A DNA stretch of 30,446 nucleotides from positions 1 to 30,446 of the forward strand of contig JBPCOI010000005.1 in assembly GCA_051000395.1 (NCBI GenBank). The letters run 5' to 3'. Below, in pieces: positions 9,709-17,261 of the stretch. This DNA is from JBPCOI01 sp051000395. GTDB lineage: Bacteria > Actinomycetota > Actinomycetes > Mycobacteriales > Jatrophihabitantaceae. The position numbers and the translations under genes are program-made. The notes under the pieces were generated by a model. It was not told the origin of the DNA, did not search any database, and saw only the letters and a list, made by a program, of their open reading frames with translations. Each line of letters opens with the position of its first letter. Within the stretch, counting starts at the first letter, position 1.

Positions 9709-10692
9709 TCAGCTTCGCGTCTGCTGCGGGTTGTCCTCCAGCAGTGCGAGGAAGGCCCGGGCGGAGGTCTGCGGATCCTCCATCATCGCGGTGTGCCCGA
9801 TGTCGTCGAGGACGAGCAGCCGCGAGTCTGCGATCGCGCCCGCGACATGCGGGGCGAGATCAGGAGCGACCAGCCGGTCGGTGTCGCCCCACAGCACCAG
9901 GGTGGGCGCGGTGATCTGACGCATCGCCGTCCACGCCGCGCGCCCCTGCATGAACTGCGAGCGGACCAAACCGCGTACCGAGCGCAGGAACGCCACGTTG
10001 GCCCACGGCATCGCCATCCGCTCGCGCGCCTCCTCGGCCGCCTCGGCCAGGCGCTGCGGAGGGTAGCGCGTGGGGTCCGCGAAGCACAGCGCGATGGTGG
10101 CCCTGACTCGCTTCTCGACCGCGACGCGACCCATCCGGCGAAGCGCGAGGCCACCGATGCCAGGGACGACGATCAAGGCCATCCGCGGATCGTGACGCAG
10201 CGGGTGCAGCCGCAACCGGATGTCCGGCACGGCAGGTGAGACCAGGCTCAGCGTGCGGACCAGGTCGGGCCGCTGTGCGGCGACCATGATGCAGATCGCG
10301 CCCCCCATCGAGTTGCCCACCAGATGCACCGGTCCGCGCTGGGACTGCTCCAGGTAGCCGATGACCGTGCGGGCGTGCGCGGGCAGCGAATAGTCGTTGC
10401 CCACCGCCGCGCCGGAACCTCCGAAGCCCGGCAGGTCGATCGCCTCGGAGTCGACACGGTCGCGGATCAGGGCGGCGAAATCGGTCCAGTTCGTCGCCGC
10501 ACCCCCGAGGCCGTGAACCAGCAGCGCGGGTTCGGCGCCGTCGGCCTGCGCCGGGGTGTGCCGCACGTTGAGTTCCACGCCCCCGACGGAGACGCTGTGC
10601 GCGGGCCACGGACCGGCGTCGAGGTCGAGCGCGGGCAGGGTCTCGTCGGACAGGCGGGCAGCCGGCGCGATGCGGGCAGGCGATCTGGGCAC
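9709..10692 (-). CDS. alpha/beta hydrolase
   Basis: A 327-aa alpha/beta-hydrolase-fold enzyme. The oxyanion-hole HG motif is in LLVHGLGG (58-64), and the nucleophile elbow is GNSMGG with Ser128. The acid is the Asp in LWGDTDRLVAP, and the catalytic His lies in DIGHTAMMEDP near the C terminus. A cap insertion containing a methionine- and arginine-rich stretch sits between strands 6 and 7. No signal peptide is seen, so it is probably cytoplasmic. Substrate is unknown; esterase, lipase or C-C hydrolase activity is equally compatible. It starts with GTG 10692, 30 bases after the Ku stop codon, and could be cotranscribed with Ku. Rv3203 (lipV), also an alpha/beta hydrolase, lies in the equivalent mycobacterial region, but orthology is not established. 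Confidence 0.85.
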   Translation of the reverse strand: MPRSPARIAPAARLSDETLPALDLDAGPWPAHSVSVGGVELNVRHTPAQADGAEPALLVHGLGGAATNWTDFAALIRDRVDSEAIDLPGFGGSGAAVGNDYSLPAHARTVIGYLEQSQRGPVHLVGNSMGGAICIMVAAQRPDLVRTLSLVSPAVPDIRLRLHPLRHDPRMALIVVPGIGGLALRRMGRVAVEKRVRATIALCFADPTRYPPQRLAEAAEEARERMAMPWANVAFLRSVRGLVRSQFMQGRAAWTAMRQITAPTLVLWGDTDRLVAPDLAPHVAGAIADSRLLVLDDIGHTAMMEDPQTSARAFLALLEDNPQQTRS

Positions 10693-10722
10693 GGCGGCGA
10701 CCTTACGCGGTGGCCTGTCGGC

Positions 10723-11763
10723 TCAGGCCGACTTGCGCGCGGCCTTGCGCGCCGGGCTGTCCTTGTCCGCTACCTTCTTCGCGGTCGACGACCTTCCGGA
10801 ACCCTTCTTGGCCGGCGCCGTCGTCGCCTTCTTCGCACCTGCCGCCTTCGACGCGGCCTTCTTGGCCGGCGCCGTCGGCGCCTTCTTCGCACCTGCCGCC
10901 TTCTCCGCCGGCGCGTTTGCGGCCGAGGCCGGACTGGCCGGCGGCTTGCGCGCCGACGCCTGCTCGGATGCGGCACCCGGCTCGCCGCGCCCGCGCTTGG
11001 CCGCCTCGACTGAGGCCCGCAGCGCGGACATCAGGTCGACGACGTTGCTCGCGGTGGGCAGGGCCTGCTCGGGCTCGAGCACCTCGCGTCCCTCGATCTT
11101 CGCGTCGATCACCTGCTGCAGCGCGTCGCGGTAGTCGTCGGTGTACGCCGCCGGGTCGAAGTCGCCGGACATGCTCGACACCAGCGACTCGGCCATCTGC
11201 CGCTCCTGAGCGCGCAAGGACACGTCCTGGTCCTGGAACGCGAACTGCGGCGAGCGGACCTCGTCCGGCCAGATCATGGTCTCCAGCACGATCACGCCGT
11301 CGCGAACCCGCAACGTCGCGAGCTGCTCGCGGTTGCGGATCGCGACCTTCACCAGGCCGGCCATCTCGCTGGAGCTCAGCGCGTCCCGCAGCAACACGTA
11401 GGGCTTCACGGCGTTCTGTTCCGGCTCGAGGTAGTAACTCTTGTTGAAGTAGATGGGATCGATCTGCGCGAGCGGTACGAACTGCAGCACGTCGACCACC
11501 CGCGCGCTGGGCAACGGCAGGTCCGCGAAGTCCTCGTCGCTCAGCACGACCGTTTCGCCGTTGGGCAGTTGGTAGCCCTTCGCGATGTCGCCGTAGGAGA
11601 CCTCCTCGCCGTCGACCTCGGCCACGCGCTTGTAACGGATCCGCGAGCCGTCGGTGCGCCGCACCTGGTGGAAACTGACGTCGCGCTCCTCGGTCGCCGT
11701 GTAGAGCTTGACGCCGATGCTGACCAGCCCGAAGGAAACCGTGCCCTTCCAGATCGAGCGCAT
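10723..11763 (-). CDS. ku: Ku: non-homologous end-joining DNA end-binding protein
   Basis: A 346-aa bacterial Ku, a homodimeric ring that threads onto double-strand ends and recruits the ligase and polymerase. The N terminus MRSIWKGTVSFGLVSIGVKL is diagnostic. The core continues with a hallmark FHQVR, RIRYKR and YFNKSYYLEP. The core ends around residue 255. The remaining 90 residues form a low-complexity Ala/Lys/Pro tail with two copies of an 18-residue unit (KAAGAKKA...). Such basic tails in actinobacterial Ku proteins aid DNA binding and internal translocation. The start is ATG 11763; a longer frame to 11832 would run across the ligase start. It is divergent from the ligase-polymerase pair with only 50 bases between the starts. 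Confidence 0.95.
   Translation of the reverse strand: MRSIWKGTVSFGLVSIGVKLYTATEERDVSFHQVRRTDGSRIRYKRVAEVDGEEVSYGDIAKGYQLPNGETVVLSDEDFADLPLPSARVVDVLQFVPLAQIDPIYFNKSYYLEPEQNAVKPYVLLRDALSSSEMAGLVKVAIRNREQLATLRVRDGVIVLETMIWPDEVRSPQFAFQDQDVSLRAQERQMAESLVSSMSGDFDPAAYTDDYRDALQQVIDAKIEGREVLEPEQALPTASNVVDLMSALRASVEAAKRGRGEPGAASEQASARKPPASPASAANAPAEKAAGAKKAPTAPAKKAASKAAGAKKATTAPAKKGSGRSSTAKKVADKDSPARKAARKSA
10804..10911 (-). repeat. 54-bp tandem repeat encoding the Ku tail
   Basis: Two consecutive 54-base units (10804-10857 and 10858-10911) are nearly identical over about 45 bases and encode KAAGAKKAPTAPAKKAAS and KAAGAKKATTAPAKKGSG. The in-frame unit length suggests recent slippage or duplication in the basic tail, and copy number may vary between strains. 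Confidence 0.8.
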
Positions 11764-11813
11764 CGCAACCTCGTCCCGTGTCGGTGTGCCGGTGTCGCTT
11801 TCATCTACCCACA
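11764..11813. promoter_or_regulatory. divergent promoter region between Ku and ligase
   Basis: Only 50 bases separate the ATG of Ku (minus) from the ATG of the ligase (plus), so both promoters must overlap or lie partly inside the opposite gene. Either transcript may have a very short leader: no good Shine-Dalgarno stands before the ligase ATG. No convincing -10/-35 pair could be picked by eye. The arrangement implies joint control of the end-joining genes. Confidence 0.5.
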
Positions 11814-12749
11814 ATGGGACCCGTGAAGCCAATGCTCGCCAGCGCTGTCGAGGCGCTGCCGCGCGGGGCGGGCTGGGCCTTCGAGTTCAAGTGGGACGGC
11901 GTGCGCGCGCTGCTCGACGTGTCCGAGGAGGGCGTGAACGTCCGTAGTCGCAACGGCAACGAGGTCGCCGGCGCCTATCCCGAGATCCTCGCGCTGGCCG
12001 CGGACGCCGGGGATGTCCTGCTCGACGGGGAGATCGTGGCCTTCCGTGACGGGCGGCCGTCCTTCGAGCTCCTGCAGCGGCGGATGCACGTGCGCTCCCC
12101 CGCGCAGGCAGCGATGCTGGCAGCGCAGCTGCCGGTCACGTTCGTGGTCTTCGACTTGCTGCGCCGCTTCGGCGTCGACCTCACACCCCGCGCGTACATC
12201 GAACGCCGCGCGACGCTGGAACGCTGGGTCGAGGACCATCCGCAGTGGACGCTGAGCCCGTTCTTCGACGACGGTGCGGCGACCGAAACAGCGGCCAGGC
12301 AGCACGGGCTCGAAGGGGTGGTAGCCAAGCGGCTGGCCTCCCCGTACCGCCCGGGGGTACGCGGCCCGGACTGGCGCAAGCTGCGCTTCGTGCGAGTGGG
12401 CGATTTCGTCGTGCTGGGCTGGGAGTCCGCGCTGACGCGTCCGGACGAGCTCAGCTCGCTCGTGCTCGGCTGCTACACCGGCACCGAGGTGAGCTACGTC
12501 GGCAAGGTCGGCAGCGGGCTCACCGCACGGGAGGCAGACACGCTGCGCGCGCGGCTGTCCGCGCCCGCCGAGTGCGTGCTGCCCGAGGTCCCCCCCGCCG
12601 ATCGCGGACGTGCCGTGCACTGGGTGCGGCCGGACCTCGTCGTCGAGGTCGGCTTCACCCTGTGGACCGACGACGGCCGGCTGCGCCACCCGGTGTTCCG
12701 GCGAGTGCGCACGGACAAGGTTGCCGAGGAGGCGTGCGGGGATGCCTGA
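11814..12749 (+). CDS. ATP-dependent DNA ligase (LigC / LigD ligase-domain type)
   Basis: A 311-aa stand-alone ATP-dependent ligase, equivalent to the ligase module of LigD. The adenylation motif I is KWDG at residues 26-29 (Lys26 accepts AMP). Motif Ia-like RSRNG, motif III FVVFDLL, motif IV EGVVAKR and a motif V-like WRKLRF follow. The OB-fold domain ends with the family's typical WTxDGRLRHPVF segment. It seals ends held by Ku and filled by the adjacent polymerase. ATG 11814 is chosen because MGPVKPMLAS is the usual family N terminus. Its last 8 bases overlap the polymerase gene, so the two are translationally coupled. No phosphoesterase domain is present, so this is the split arrangement rather than three-domain LigD. 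Confidence 0.92.
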   Translation: MGPVKPMLASAVEALPRGAGWAFEFKWDGVRALLDVSEEGVNVRSRNGNEVAGAYPEILALAADAGDVLLDGEIVAFRDGRPSFELLQRRMHVRSPAQAAMLAAQLPVTFVVFDLLRRFGVDLTPRAYIERRATLERWVEDHPQWTLSPFFDDGAATETAARQHGLEGVVAKRLASPYRPGVRGPDWRKLRFVRVGDFVVLGWESALTRPDELSSLVLGCYTGTEVSYVGKVGSGLTAREADTLRARLSAPAECVLPEVPPADRGRAVHWVRPDLVVEVGFTLWTDDGRLRHPVFRRVRTDKVAEEACGDA

Positions 12750-13680
12750 GCGGATCACGGTGGAGGTGGAGGGCAGGCAGTTGCAGCTGTCCAACCTGGA
12801 CAAGGTGCTCTATCCCGAGGACGGCTTCACCAAGGGCGAAGTGCTCGATTACTACACGAGGATCGCCCCGGTGCTGCTGCCACACCTGGCCGATCGCCCG
12901 CTCACCGTCAAGCGGTATCCGAGCGGCGTGGACGGGTCGTTCTTCTTCGAGAAGAACGTGGCGCGCGGCACGCCGGACTGGGTCCGCACCGTGAACCTGC
13001 CGGCACCCGGTTCGACGAAGGATCGCGAAACCATCGACTACGTCGTCGTCGAGGGGCTGCCGACCCTGGTGCGGCTGGCGAATCTGGCCGCGCTGGAGCT
13101 GCACGTCCCGCAGTGGCGGGTGCCCCGATCCCGCGCCCGGGGGCACGCCCGGCCGAGTACCGACAGCCTGGTCTTCGACCTCGATCCGGGCGCCCCGGCG
13201 ACGATCACCGAGTGCTGCGAGGTCGCCTTGCTGCTGCGCGACGCGCTCGCCGAGGACGGACTCACCCTGTTCGCGAAGACGTCAGGTTCGAAAGGGATGC
13301 AGGTCAGTGCACCGGTCTCGGTGGACGATCCCGAGCGGACGTCGGCGTTCGCGCACGCCGTCGCGCAGCGGCTCGAGGCGCAGCGTCCTGAGCTGATCGT
13401 CTCCCGGATGACCAAGTCGCTGCGGCCGGGCAAGGTCCTCGTCGACTGGAGCCAGAACAACCCGGCCAAGACGACCGTCGCGCCGTACTCGCTGCGGGCG
13501 CGGGCACACCCGAGCGTGTCGACCCCCCTGGAGTGGGACGAGGTCGCGGCTGGTGGCTCGCCGAGGTTCACCGCGCCGGATGTGCTTGCCCGCGTGGCCA
13601 AGACGGGCGACCTGTTCGCCGGTGTCCTCGACGACCGGCTGCGGGTGCGGATCACCGCGGCGATGGCTACCCGCGGGTAG
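12742..13680 (+). CDS. LigD-type NHEJ polymerase (archaeo-eukaryotic primase family)
   Basis: A 312-aa stand-alone homologue of the LigD polymerase domain, which adds nucleotides (often ribonucleotides) at broken ends and fills gaps before ligation. Conserved features are the N-terminal SNLDKVLYPEDGFTKGEVL, the VKRYPSGVDG strand, LELHVPQW with the conserved His, catalytic Asp residues in VFDLDPG, TSGSKGMQV and the third catalytic Asp in VLVDWSQNN. The position after SGSKGx is usually His in LigD polymerases but is Gln here. ATG 12742 overlaps the ligase stop; the frame is open upstream to 12610, but that stretch is a shadow of the ligase gene. Together with Ku and the ligase it completes an end-joining kit. 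Confidence 0.92.
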   Translation: MPERITVEVEGRQLQLSNLDKVLYPEDGFTKGEVLDYYTRIAPVLLPHLADRPLTVKRYPSGVDGSFFFEKNVARGTPDWVRTVNLPAPGSTKDRETIDYVVVEGLPTLVRLANLAALELHVPQWRVPRSRARGHARPSTDSLVFDLDPGAPATITECCEVALLLRDALAEDGLTLFAKTSGSKGMQVSAPVSVDDPERTSAFAHAVAQRLEAQRPELIVSRMTKSLRPGKVLVDWSQNNPAKTTVAPYSLRARAHPSVSTPLEWDEVAAGGSPRFTAPDVLARVAKTGDLFAGVLDDRLRVRITAAMATRG

Positions 13681-13722
13681 AGTCTGGCCGTCCGATCCCC
13701 GAGCGTGCCAGGAGAGACCGCA

Positions 13723-14373
13723 ATGTCCAGCGCTGCCGGCGCCGGCCGGGCCGAGCTGTCGCGCGGCGCCCGGTTGCCCCGCTCGGCACGTCGCAAGCAG
13801 CTACTCGCCGCGGCGCAGCAGGTTTTCGTCGCAAACGGCTACCACGCCGCCGCGATGGACGACATCGCGGAGCGCGCCGGCGTGTCGAAACCCGTGCTGT
13901 ACCAGCACTTTCCCGGCAAGCTGGAGCTCTATCTCGCGCTGCTCGACACCCAGGCCGAGGCGCTCTCGGCTGCGGTGCGCGATTCGCTCGAGGCGACCGA
14001 CGACAACCGGCTGCGCATCCACGGCGTGCTGAGTGCGTACTTCGCCTTTGTGGACCGCGACAACGGCGACGGCGCCTTCCGGCTGATCTTCGAGACGGAC
14101 CTGGGCAACGAACCGGCGGTGCGCGAGCGCGTCGAGGCGGTCGCGCAGAAGACGATGCAGATGGTGGCGGACACCGTCGCCGGGGACACCGGCCTGGACC
14201 GCGCCCGCGCCGAGCTGCTGTCGACGGCGCTCACCGGGGCGGCGCAGGTTGCCGCGCGCTGGTGGCTGGCCAGCGACCGCCCCCTGGCGCAGGCCGACGC
14301 CGTCCGGTTGCTGGAATCGCTGCTGTGGCGGGGGATCTCCAACTTTCCGAGGCAGGGCGACGGCGCTCCGTGA
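13723..14373 (+). CDS. TetR/AcrR-family transcriptional regulator
   Basis: A 216-aa TetR-family regulator. The helix-turn-helix lies at about residues 25-68: a Q-V-F-rich first helix, MDDIAERAGVSKPVLYQHF as the HTH core, then the ligand-binding domain with no recognisable inducer pocket. The start at ATG 13723 follows AGGAGAG with good spacing. It stands 42 bases after the polymerase gene, which could allow readthrough, and 104 bases before the DUF3107 gene. In M. tuberculosis the corresponding neighbours are Rv3208 (TetR) and Rv3208A, so this pair appears old and the end-joining genes the insertion. Targets are unknown; the TetR gene may control itself and DUF3107. Confidence 0.9.
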   Translation: MSSAAGAGRAELSRGARLPRSARRKQLLAAAQQVFVANGYHAAAMDDIAERAGVSKPVLYQHFPGKLELYLALLDTQAEALSAAVRDSLEATDDNRLRIHGVLSAYFAFVDRDNGDGAFRLIFETDLGNEPAVRERVEAVAQKTMQMVADTVAGDTGLDRARAELLSTALTGAAQVAARWWLASDRPLAQADAVRLLESLLWRGISNFPRQGDGAP

Positions 14374-14477
14374 GCTCCCGCGCGGCGTTCGCTGCCAGCG
14401 CAGCGGGCACGGCGGCGGCGCAGATCGCCCTCGGCTAGCGTGGATGCCACCGAGCAGGCGACCAGCAGGAGGACCGC

Positions 14478-14705
14478 GTGGAGGTCAAGATCGGCGTGCT
14501 GCACACGCCGCGCGAGATCGTGCTGGACAGCACGCAGACCCCGGCGGAGGTAGAGGAACTCGTCGCGACCGCGCTCAAGAGCGTCGACGGGCAGCTGTCG
14601 CTGACCGACGAGAAGGGCCGGCGCGTCATCGTCCCGGCCAACCTGATCGCCTACATCGAGATCGCCCATGCCGACATGCGACGCGTGGGGTTCGGCGCCA
14701 GCTGA
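14478..14705 (+). CDS. DUF3107 small protein
   Basis: A 75-aa soluble protein matching the actinobacterial DUF3107 family (Rv3208A / TB9.4 type) in length, in the opening EVKIGVLHTPREI and in the ending near AYIEIAHADMRRVGFG. Function is unknown. It starts with GTG 14478 after an AGGAGG-like site. It follows the TetR gene in the same order as in mycobacteria and converges with the DUF4037 gene after 31 bases. In that gap CCCGGC (14706-14711) can pair with GCCGGG (14740-14745), a weak terminator candidate. Confidence 0.85.
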   Translation: MEVKIGVLHTPREIVLDSTQTPAEVEELVATALKSVDGQLSLTDEKGRRVIVPANLIAYIEIAHADMRRVGFGAS

Positions 14706-14736
14706 CCCGGCCCGTGCCGCAGCCTCTGCCGCTGCC

Positions 14737-15843
14737 TCAGCCGGGGATGTCCGGTTCGGCCGCGGTCATCGACTCGACGGCAGCACGACGCTGGACCGTC
14801 GCGTCGAGAGCTGTGACGTTGTCGATCCATTGATCGACTGAGCCTACGAGCGGCAGTTGCCGTAGGCCTGCGTCGACGATGCGCGCGCGCAGTGCGGCAC
14901 TGAAGCGCTCGGCGTGCAGCACCTGAAAGGGCCGGTCGTGGTAGCGACGGGTACCGGGATCGACGGACGGCGCGAGTGCGAGGCGGTTCTGCGCCGACGC
15001 GACGTGCTGGTAGGCGACGGCAAGCGCGGCTTCGCGCTCGAGCCAGGCGCGCGCGGTGAGCGCGTCGCTCAGCGTGCCCGTCAGCGCAGCTGCGTCCGTC
15101 GACCGGGCGAACTCCGCGCCGAGCCACTTGTCGTAGGGCGGGTACCGGCGCTGTTGGAGCAGGCACAGGCGCATGAGCTCGCGGACGAGTTGCGCGGCGA
15201 CGACCGCCGAGCCGAGTTCGTCGCCGACCTCGCCGCAGCGGCCGACGAATGCTTCACGCTCCGCGACGCGCTGCCACTGGCAGGCCAGCACGTAGCGCCA
15301 GACGTCCGTCGGGTACCAGCTCAGATTTCTGCGCGCGAGCGTGAGCTCGCCGAGGTCGTCGTGGAAGACGGCGCCGCCGGTCACGCCGGCGAGCAGCTGG
15401 GTGGGCGTCGCCAGCCAGTCGCGCGTGGTGGGTCGGCGGCGCGCATCGAAGCCGAGCGTGCGCGCGAACCAGGCGTCCAAGTCGGTGACGTCGACCTGGT
15501 GCGAGATCGGGCAGTCGGTCGCCTCGCGGTGGCGGACGCCGGTGCCACGGGTGACGAAGTGGGTCGCGAAGCCGAGAAAGGTCTTCGGCAGGCAGTCGGA
15601 CAGCAGTGCCACGACGTCCTCGGCGTATCGCTGCGCATCGCCGGAACGCAGGAAGATCGCAACGCGCGGGCCCCAGTCGTGGTCGGCGGATCTGGCGGTG
15701 TCGAAGCCGAGCACCTCCGATCCGTCGCCGAGCAGCGCGGCCGCGTGAGCGAGCCCGCGGAAGTGGTCTGCGAGCAGCGGCCCGACGCAGTCGAGGTAGA
15801 ACCGGCGCGACAGTTCCAGGCCGGGCACGAACCGATCCACCAC
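14737..15843 (-). CDS. DUF4037 domain protein, nucleotidyltransferase-like
   Basis: About 368 aa, resembling the DUF4037 family. The N-terminal third has GDGSEVLGFDTARSADHDW, which looks like a degenerate nucleotidyltransferase core (a GS motif followed by acidic residues D and DHDW). The rest is helical, with a central YPTDVWRYVLACQW segment and an RRYPPYDKWLG motif typical of the family. No membrane segment is seen. The start is GTG 15843 after GCAGGA; a longer frame to 16173 is open but has no domain character and overlaps the divergent ORF. Function is not known. No toxin-antitoxin partner is visible beside it. Confidence 0.75.
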   Translation of the reverse strand: MVDRFVPGLELSRRFYLDCVGPLLADHFRGLAHAAALLGDGSEVLGFDTARSADHDWGPRVAIFLRSGDAQRYAEDVVALLSDCLPKTFLGFATHFVTRGTGVRHREATDCPISHQVDVTDLDAWFARTLGFDARRRPTTRDWLATPTQLLAGVTGGAVFHDDLGELTLARRNLSWYPTDVWRYVLACQWQRVAEREAFVGRCGEVGDELGSAVVAAQLVRELMRLCLLQQRRYPPYDKWLGAEFARSTDAAALTGTLSDALTARAWLEREAALAVAYQHVASAQNRLALAPSVDPGTRRYHDRPFQVLHAERFSAALRARIVDAGLRQLPLVGSVDQWIDNVTALDATVQRRAAVESMTAAEPDIPG

Positions 15844-15954
15844 GCTGACATCCTGCCCGCAACCGCGCCCGCAGCGGGGCGCGATTGCAGCGTCGGCTCG
15901 CCGGCATCCCGTCGGTGCGGCCGGCACCCGCGCCGGTAAAGGCAGTCTGGGCAC

Positions 15955-16728
15955 GTGATTGCCCAGCTCGGCGATGGTCGGTCCCGCGACCGCTCTGCTC
16001 GTCGTGCGGTCCGCGCAGGGTGCATTGCCGCCGTCGTGAGCGGGCTCCCGTCCACTGCGTGGGCGATCGCCCGGGCCGGCGACGTGACCGCATCGACGCG
16101 GGCGGCGGGATCGTTGCTGCTGCCCGGCGAGCAGCGCCAGGCACGGCTGGTCGCGGCCGGGGCCGTCGTGCATGTGACGCTGTCGCTAGCGTGGGCCGCT
16201 GCTCTCGCGACGCTCCCCCGCAGGGCCGACGGCCCGATCGGGGCGACCGCGCGCGGCGCGGTGGCCGGGCTCGGCATAGCCGTCGTCGATCTTGGCCTCG
16301 CACACGTCAGCTCGCTACCGCGTTTGGCCGGCGTGCGGAGCCTGCCGCTCGCACCGCAGTTCGCCGACCACGTCGCCTACGGCATCGTCGCCATGCTGTG
16401 CGCTCCGCACGCCTGCTCACGTCTGGGAGCACGTCACGGCTGGCGCGCTCAGCTGCTCAGGCCGAGGGCCTTCATCCGCTGCTCATGGCGGTCGGTGATG
16501 CGCCCGATCAGGCCAGCCAGGCCGGTGAGGTCGCCGGAACCCTCGACGAGCAGCATCATCAGCGCGTCGCGGTCGGCGAGCACATGCTGGGTCTGGCTGA
16601 TCGCCTCGCCGACCAGCCTCCGCGCCCACAGCGCCAGCCGTCCCGACAGGCGCGGTTCCGCGCCCACGGCTGCGTGCACCTCGCGCACCGCGAATTCGGC
16701 GCGGCCGGCGTCGCTCATCACGTCGTAG
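15955..16728 (+). CDS. possible multi-pass membrane protein, 3' part antisense to neighbour
   Basis: A 257-codon frame starting with GTG 15955. Its first 160 residues contain about four hydrophobic stretches: AAVVSGLPSTAWAIA, VAAGAVVHVTLSLAWAAALA, AVAGLGIAVVDLGLAHV and FADHVAYGIVAMLCA. That is a plausible small membrane protein. From about 16449 the frame continues 280 bases antisense to the ferritin-like gene and turns into an Arg/Ser/Pro-rich sequence typical of a shadow frame. Either the gene really overlaps, or a natural frameshift or sequence error has removed its stop near 16440. It is divergent from the DUF4037 gene. I recognise no family. Confidence 0.5.
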   Translation: MIAQLGDGRSRDRSARRAVRAGCIAAVVSGLPSTAWAIARAGDVTASTRAAGSLLLPGEQRQARLVAAGAVVHVTLSLAWAAALATLPRRADGPIGATARGAVAGLGIAVVDLGLAHVSSLPRLAGVRSLPLAPQFADHVAYGIVAMLCAPHACSRLGARHGWRAQLLRPRAFIRCSWRSVMRPIRPARPVRSPEPSTSSIISASRSASTCWVWLIASPTSLRAHSASRPDRRGSAPTAACTSRTANSARPASLITS

Positions 16729-17093
16729 ATCAGCGCCCGCGTCGGCTCGTCGACGAAGGCCGCGACCTCGCGGTAGAAGTCCGCGGCCATCCCGTCGCCC
16801 ACGTAGGCCTTGACCACGCCCTCCAGCCAGGTCGACGGCTCGGTCAGCGAGTGGTAGGTCTCCAGCGCCGCGACGAACGGCTCCATCGCCTGCTCCGGCG
16901 CGACACCCAGCTCCACCAGCCGCGCCGCCAAGCGCTGGTAATGGCTCAGCTCGACGGCCGCCATCGCCGACATCTCGGCGCGTCCCACCAAGGTCGGCGC
17001 CATCCGCGCGTCGTCGGCCAGCCGGTCGAACGCGCTCAGTTCGCCGTAGGCCAGCCCGCCCAGCAGGTCGACAAGAGCATCCGCAGAAGGCAC
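16449..17093 (-). CDS. Ferritin-like di-iron protein (MiaE-like family, Rv3210c type)
   Basis: A 214-aa helical protein of the ferritin-like fold group that actinobacterial annotations link to tRNA-(ms2io6A) hydroxylase MiaE. Likely iron ligands lie in the first helix (AYGELSAFD), in AAVELSHYQRL (ExxH), in DFYREVAAF and in AEFAVREVHAAV. Whether it hydroxylates a modified tRNA base is unproven; sequence similarity to true MiaE is low. GTG 17093 is the start. It is divergent from rhlE with 168 bases between the starts, exactly as Rv3210c stands beside Rv3211, so the pairing with an RNA helicase is conserved and may be functional. Confidence 0.8.
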   Translation of the reverse strand: MPSADALVDLLGGLAYGELSAFDRLADDARMAPTLVGRAEMSAMAAVELSHYQRLAARLVELGVAPEQAMEPFVAALETYHSLTEPSTWLEGVVKAYVGDGMAADFYREVAAFVDEPTRALIYDVMSDAGRAEFAVREVHAAVGAEPRLSGRLALWARRLVGEAISQTQHVLADRDALMMLLVEGSGDLTGLAGLIGRITDRHEQRMKALGLSS

Positions 17094-17121
17094 CTGGGCA
17101 GGGTATCGGCCGCCCGCCCGC

Positions 17122-17261
17122 TACAGTGGACGCACGAGAGCAAGACGAATCTGCGCGTTGACCGCGGTCACCCAGGCGCCTCCCTCCGACTTCGGCCGCA
17201 GGCGCCACCGTCACCACAGCCACGATGGAGCCGGTCTGCGCACCTGTACGCGAGGACGCAC
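17122..17261 (+). promoter_or_regulatory. rhlE promoter and structured 5' leader
   Basis: TACAGT at 17122-17127 is a plausible -10 box, which would give a leader of about 125 bases. The leader contains a perfect 12-bp palindrome TGACCGCGGTCA (17159-17170), followed by a 7-bp inverted repeat GGCGCCT (17175-17181) / AGGCGCC (17200-17206). A GAGGA ribosome-binding site precedes the ATG. Long structured leaders are common in DEAD-box helicase genes. The palindrome could instead be a dimeric repressor site. Confidence 0.45.

Noticed and set aside
13681..13722. integration site or mobile-element boundary next to the NHEJ genes
   Set aside because: No tRNA, direct repeat, integrase or transposase is visible on either side, and base composition does not change.
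15885..17261. 459-codon upstream extension of rhlE
   Set aside because: It crosses the ferritin-like gene in antisense and has low-complexity composition; rhlE has a good start and GAGGA site at 17262.
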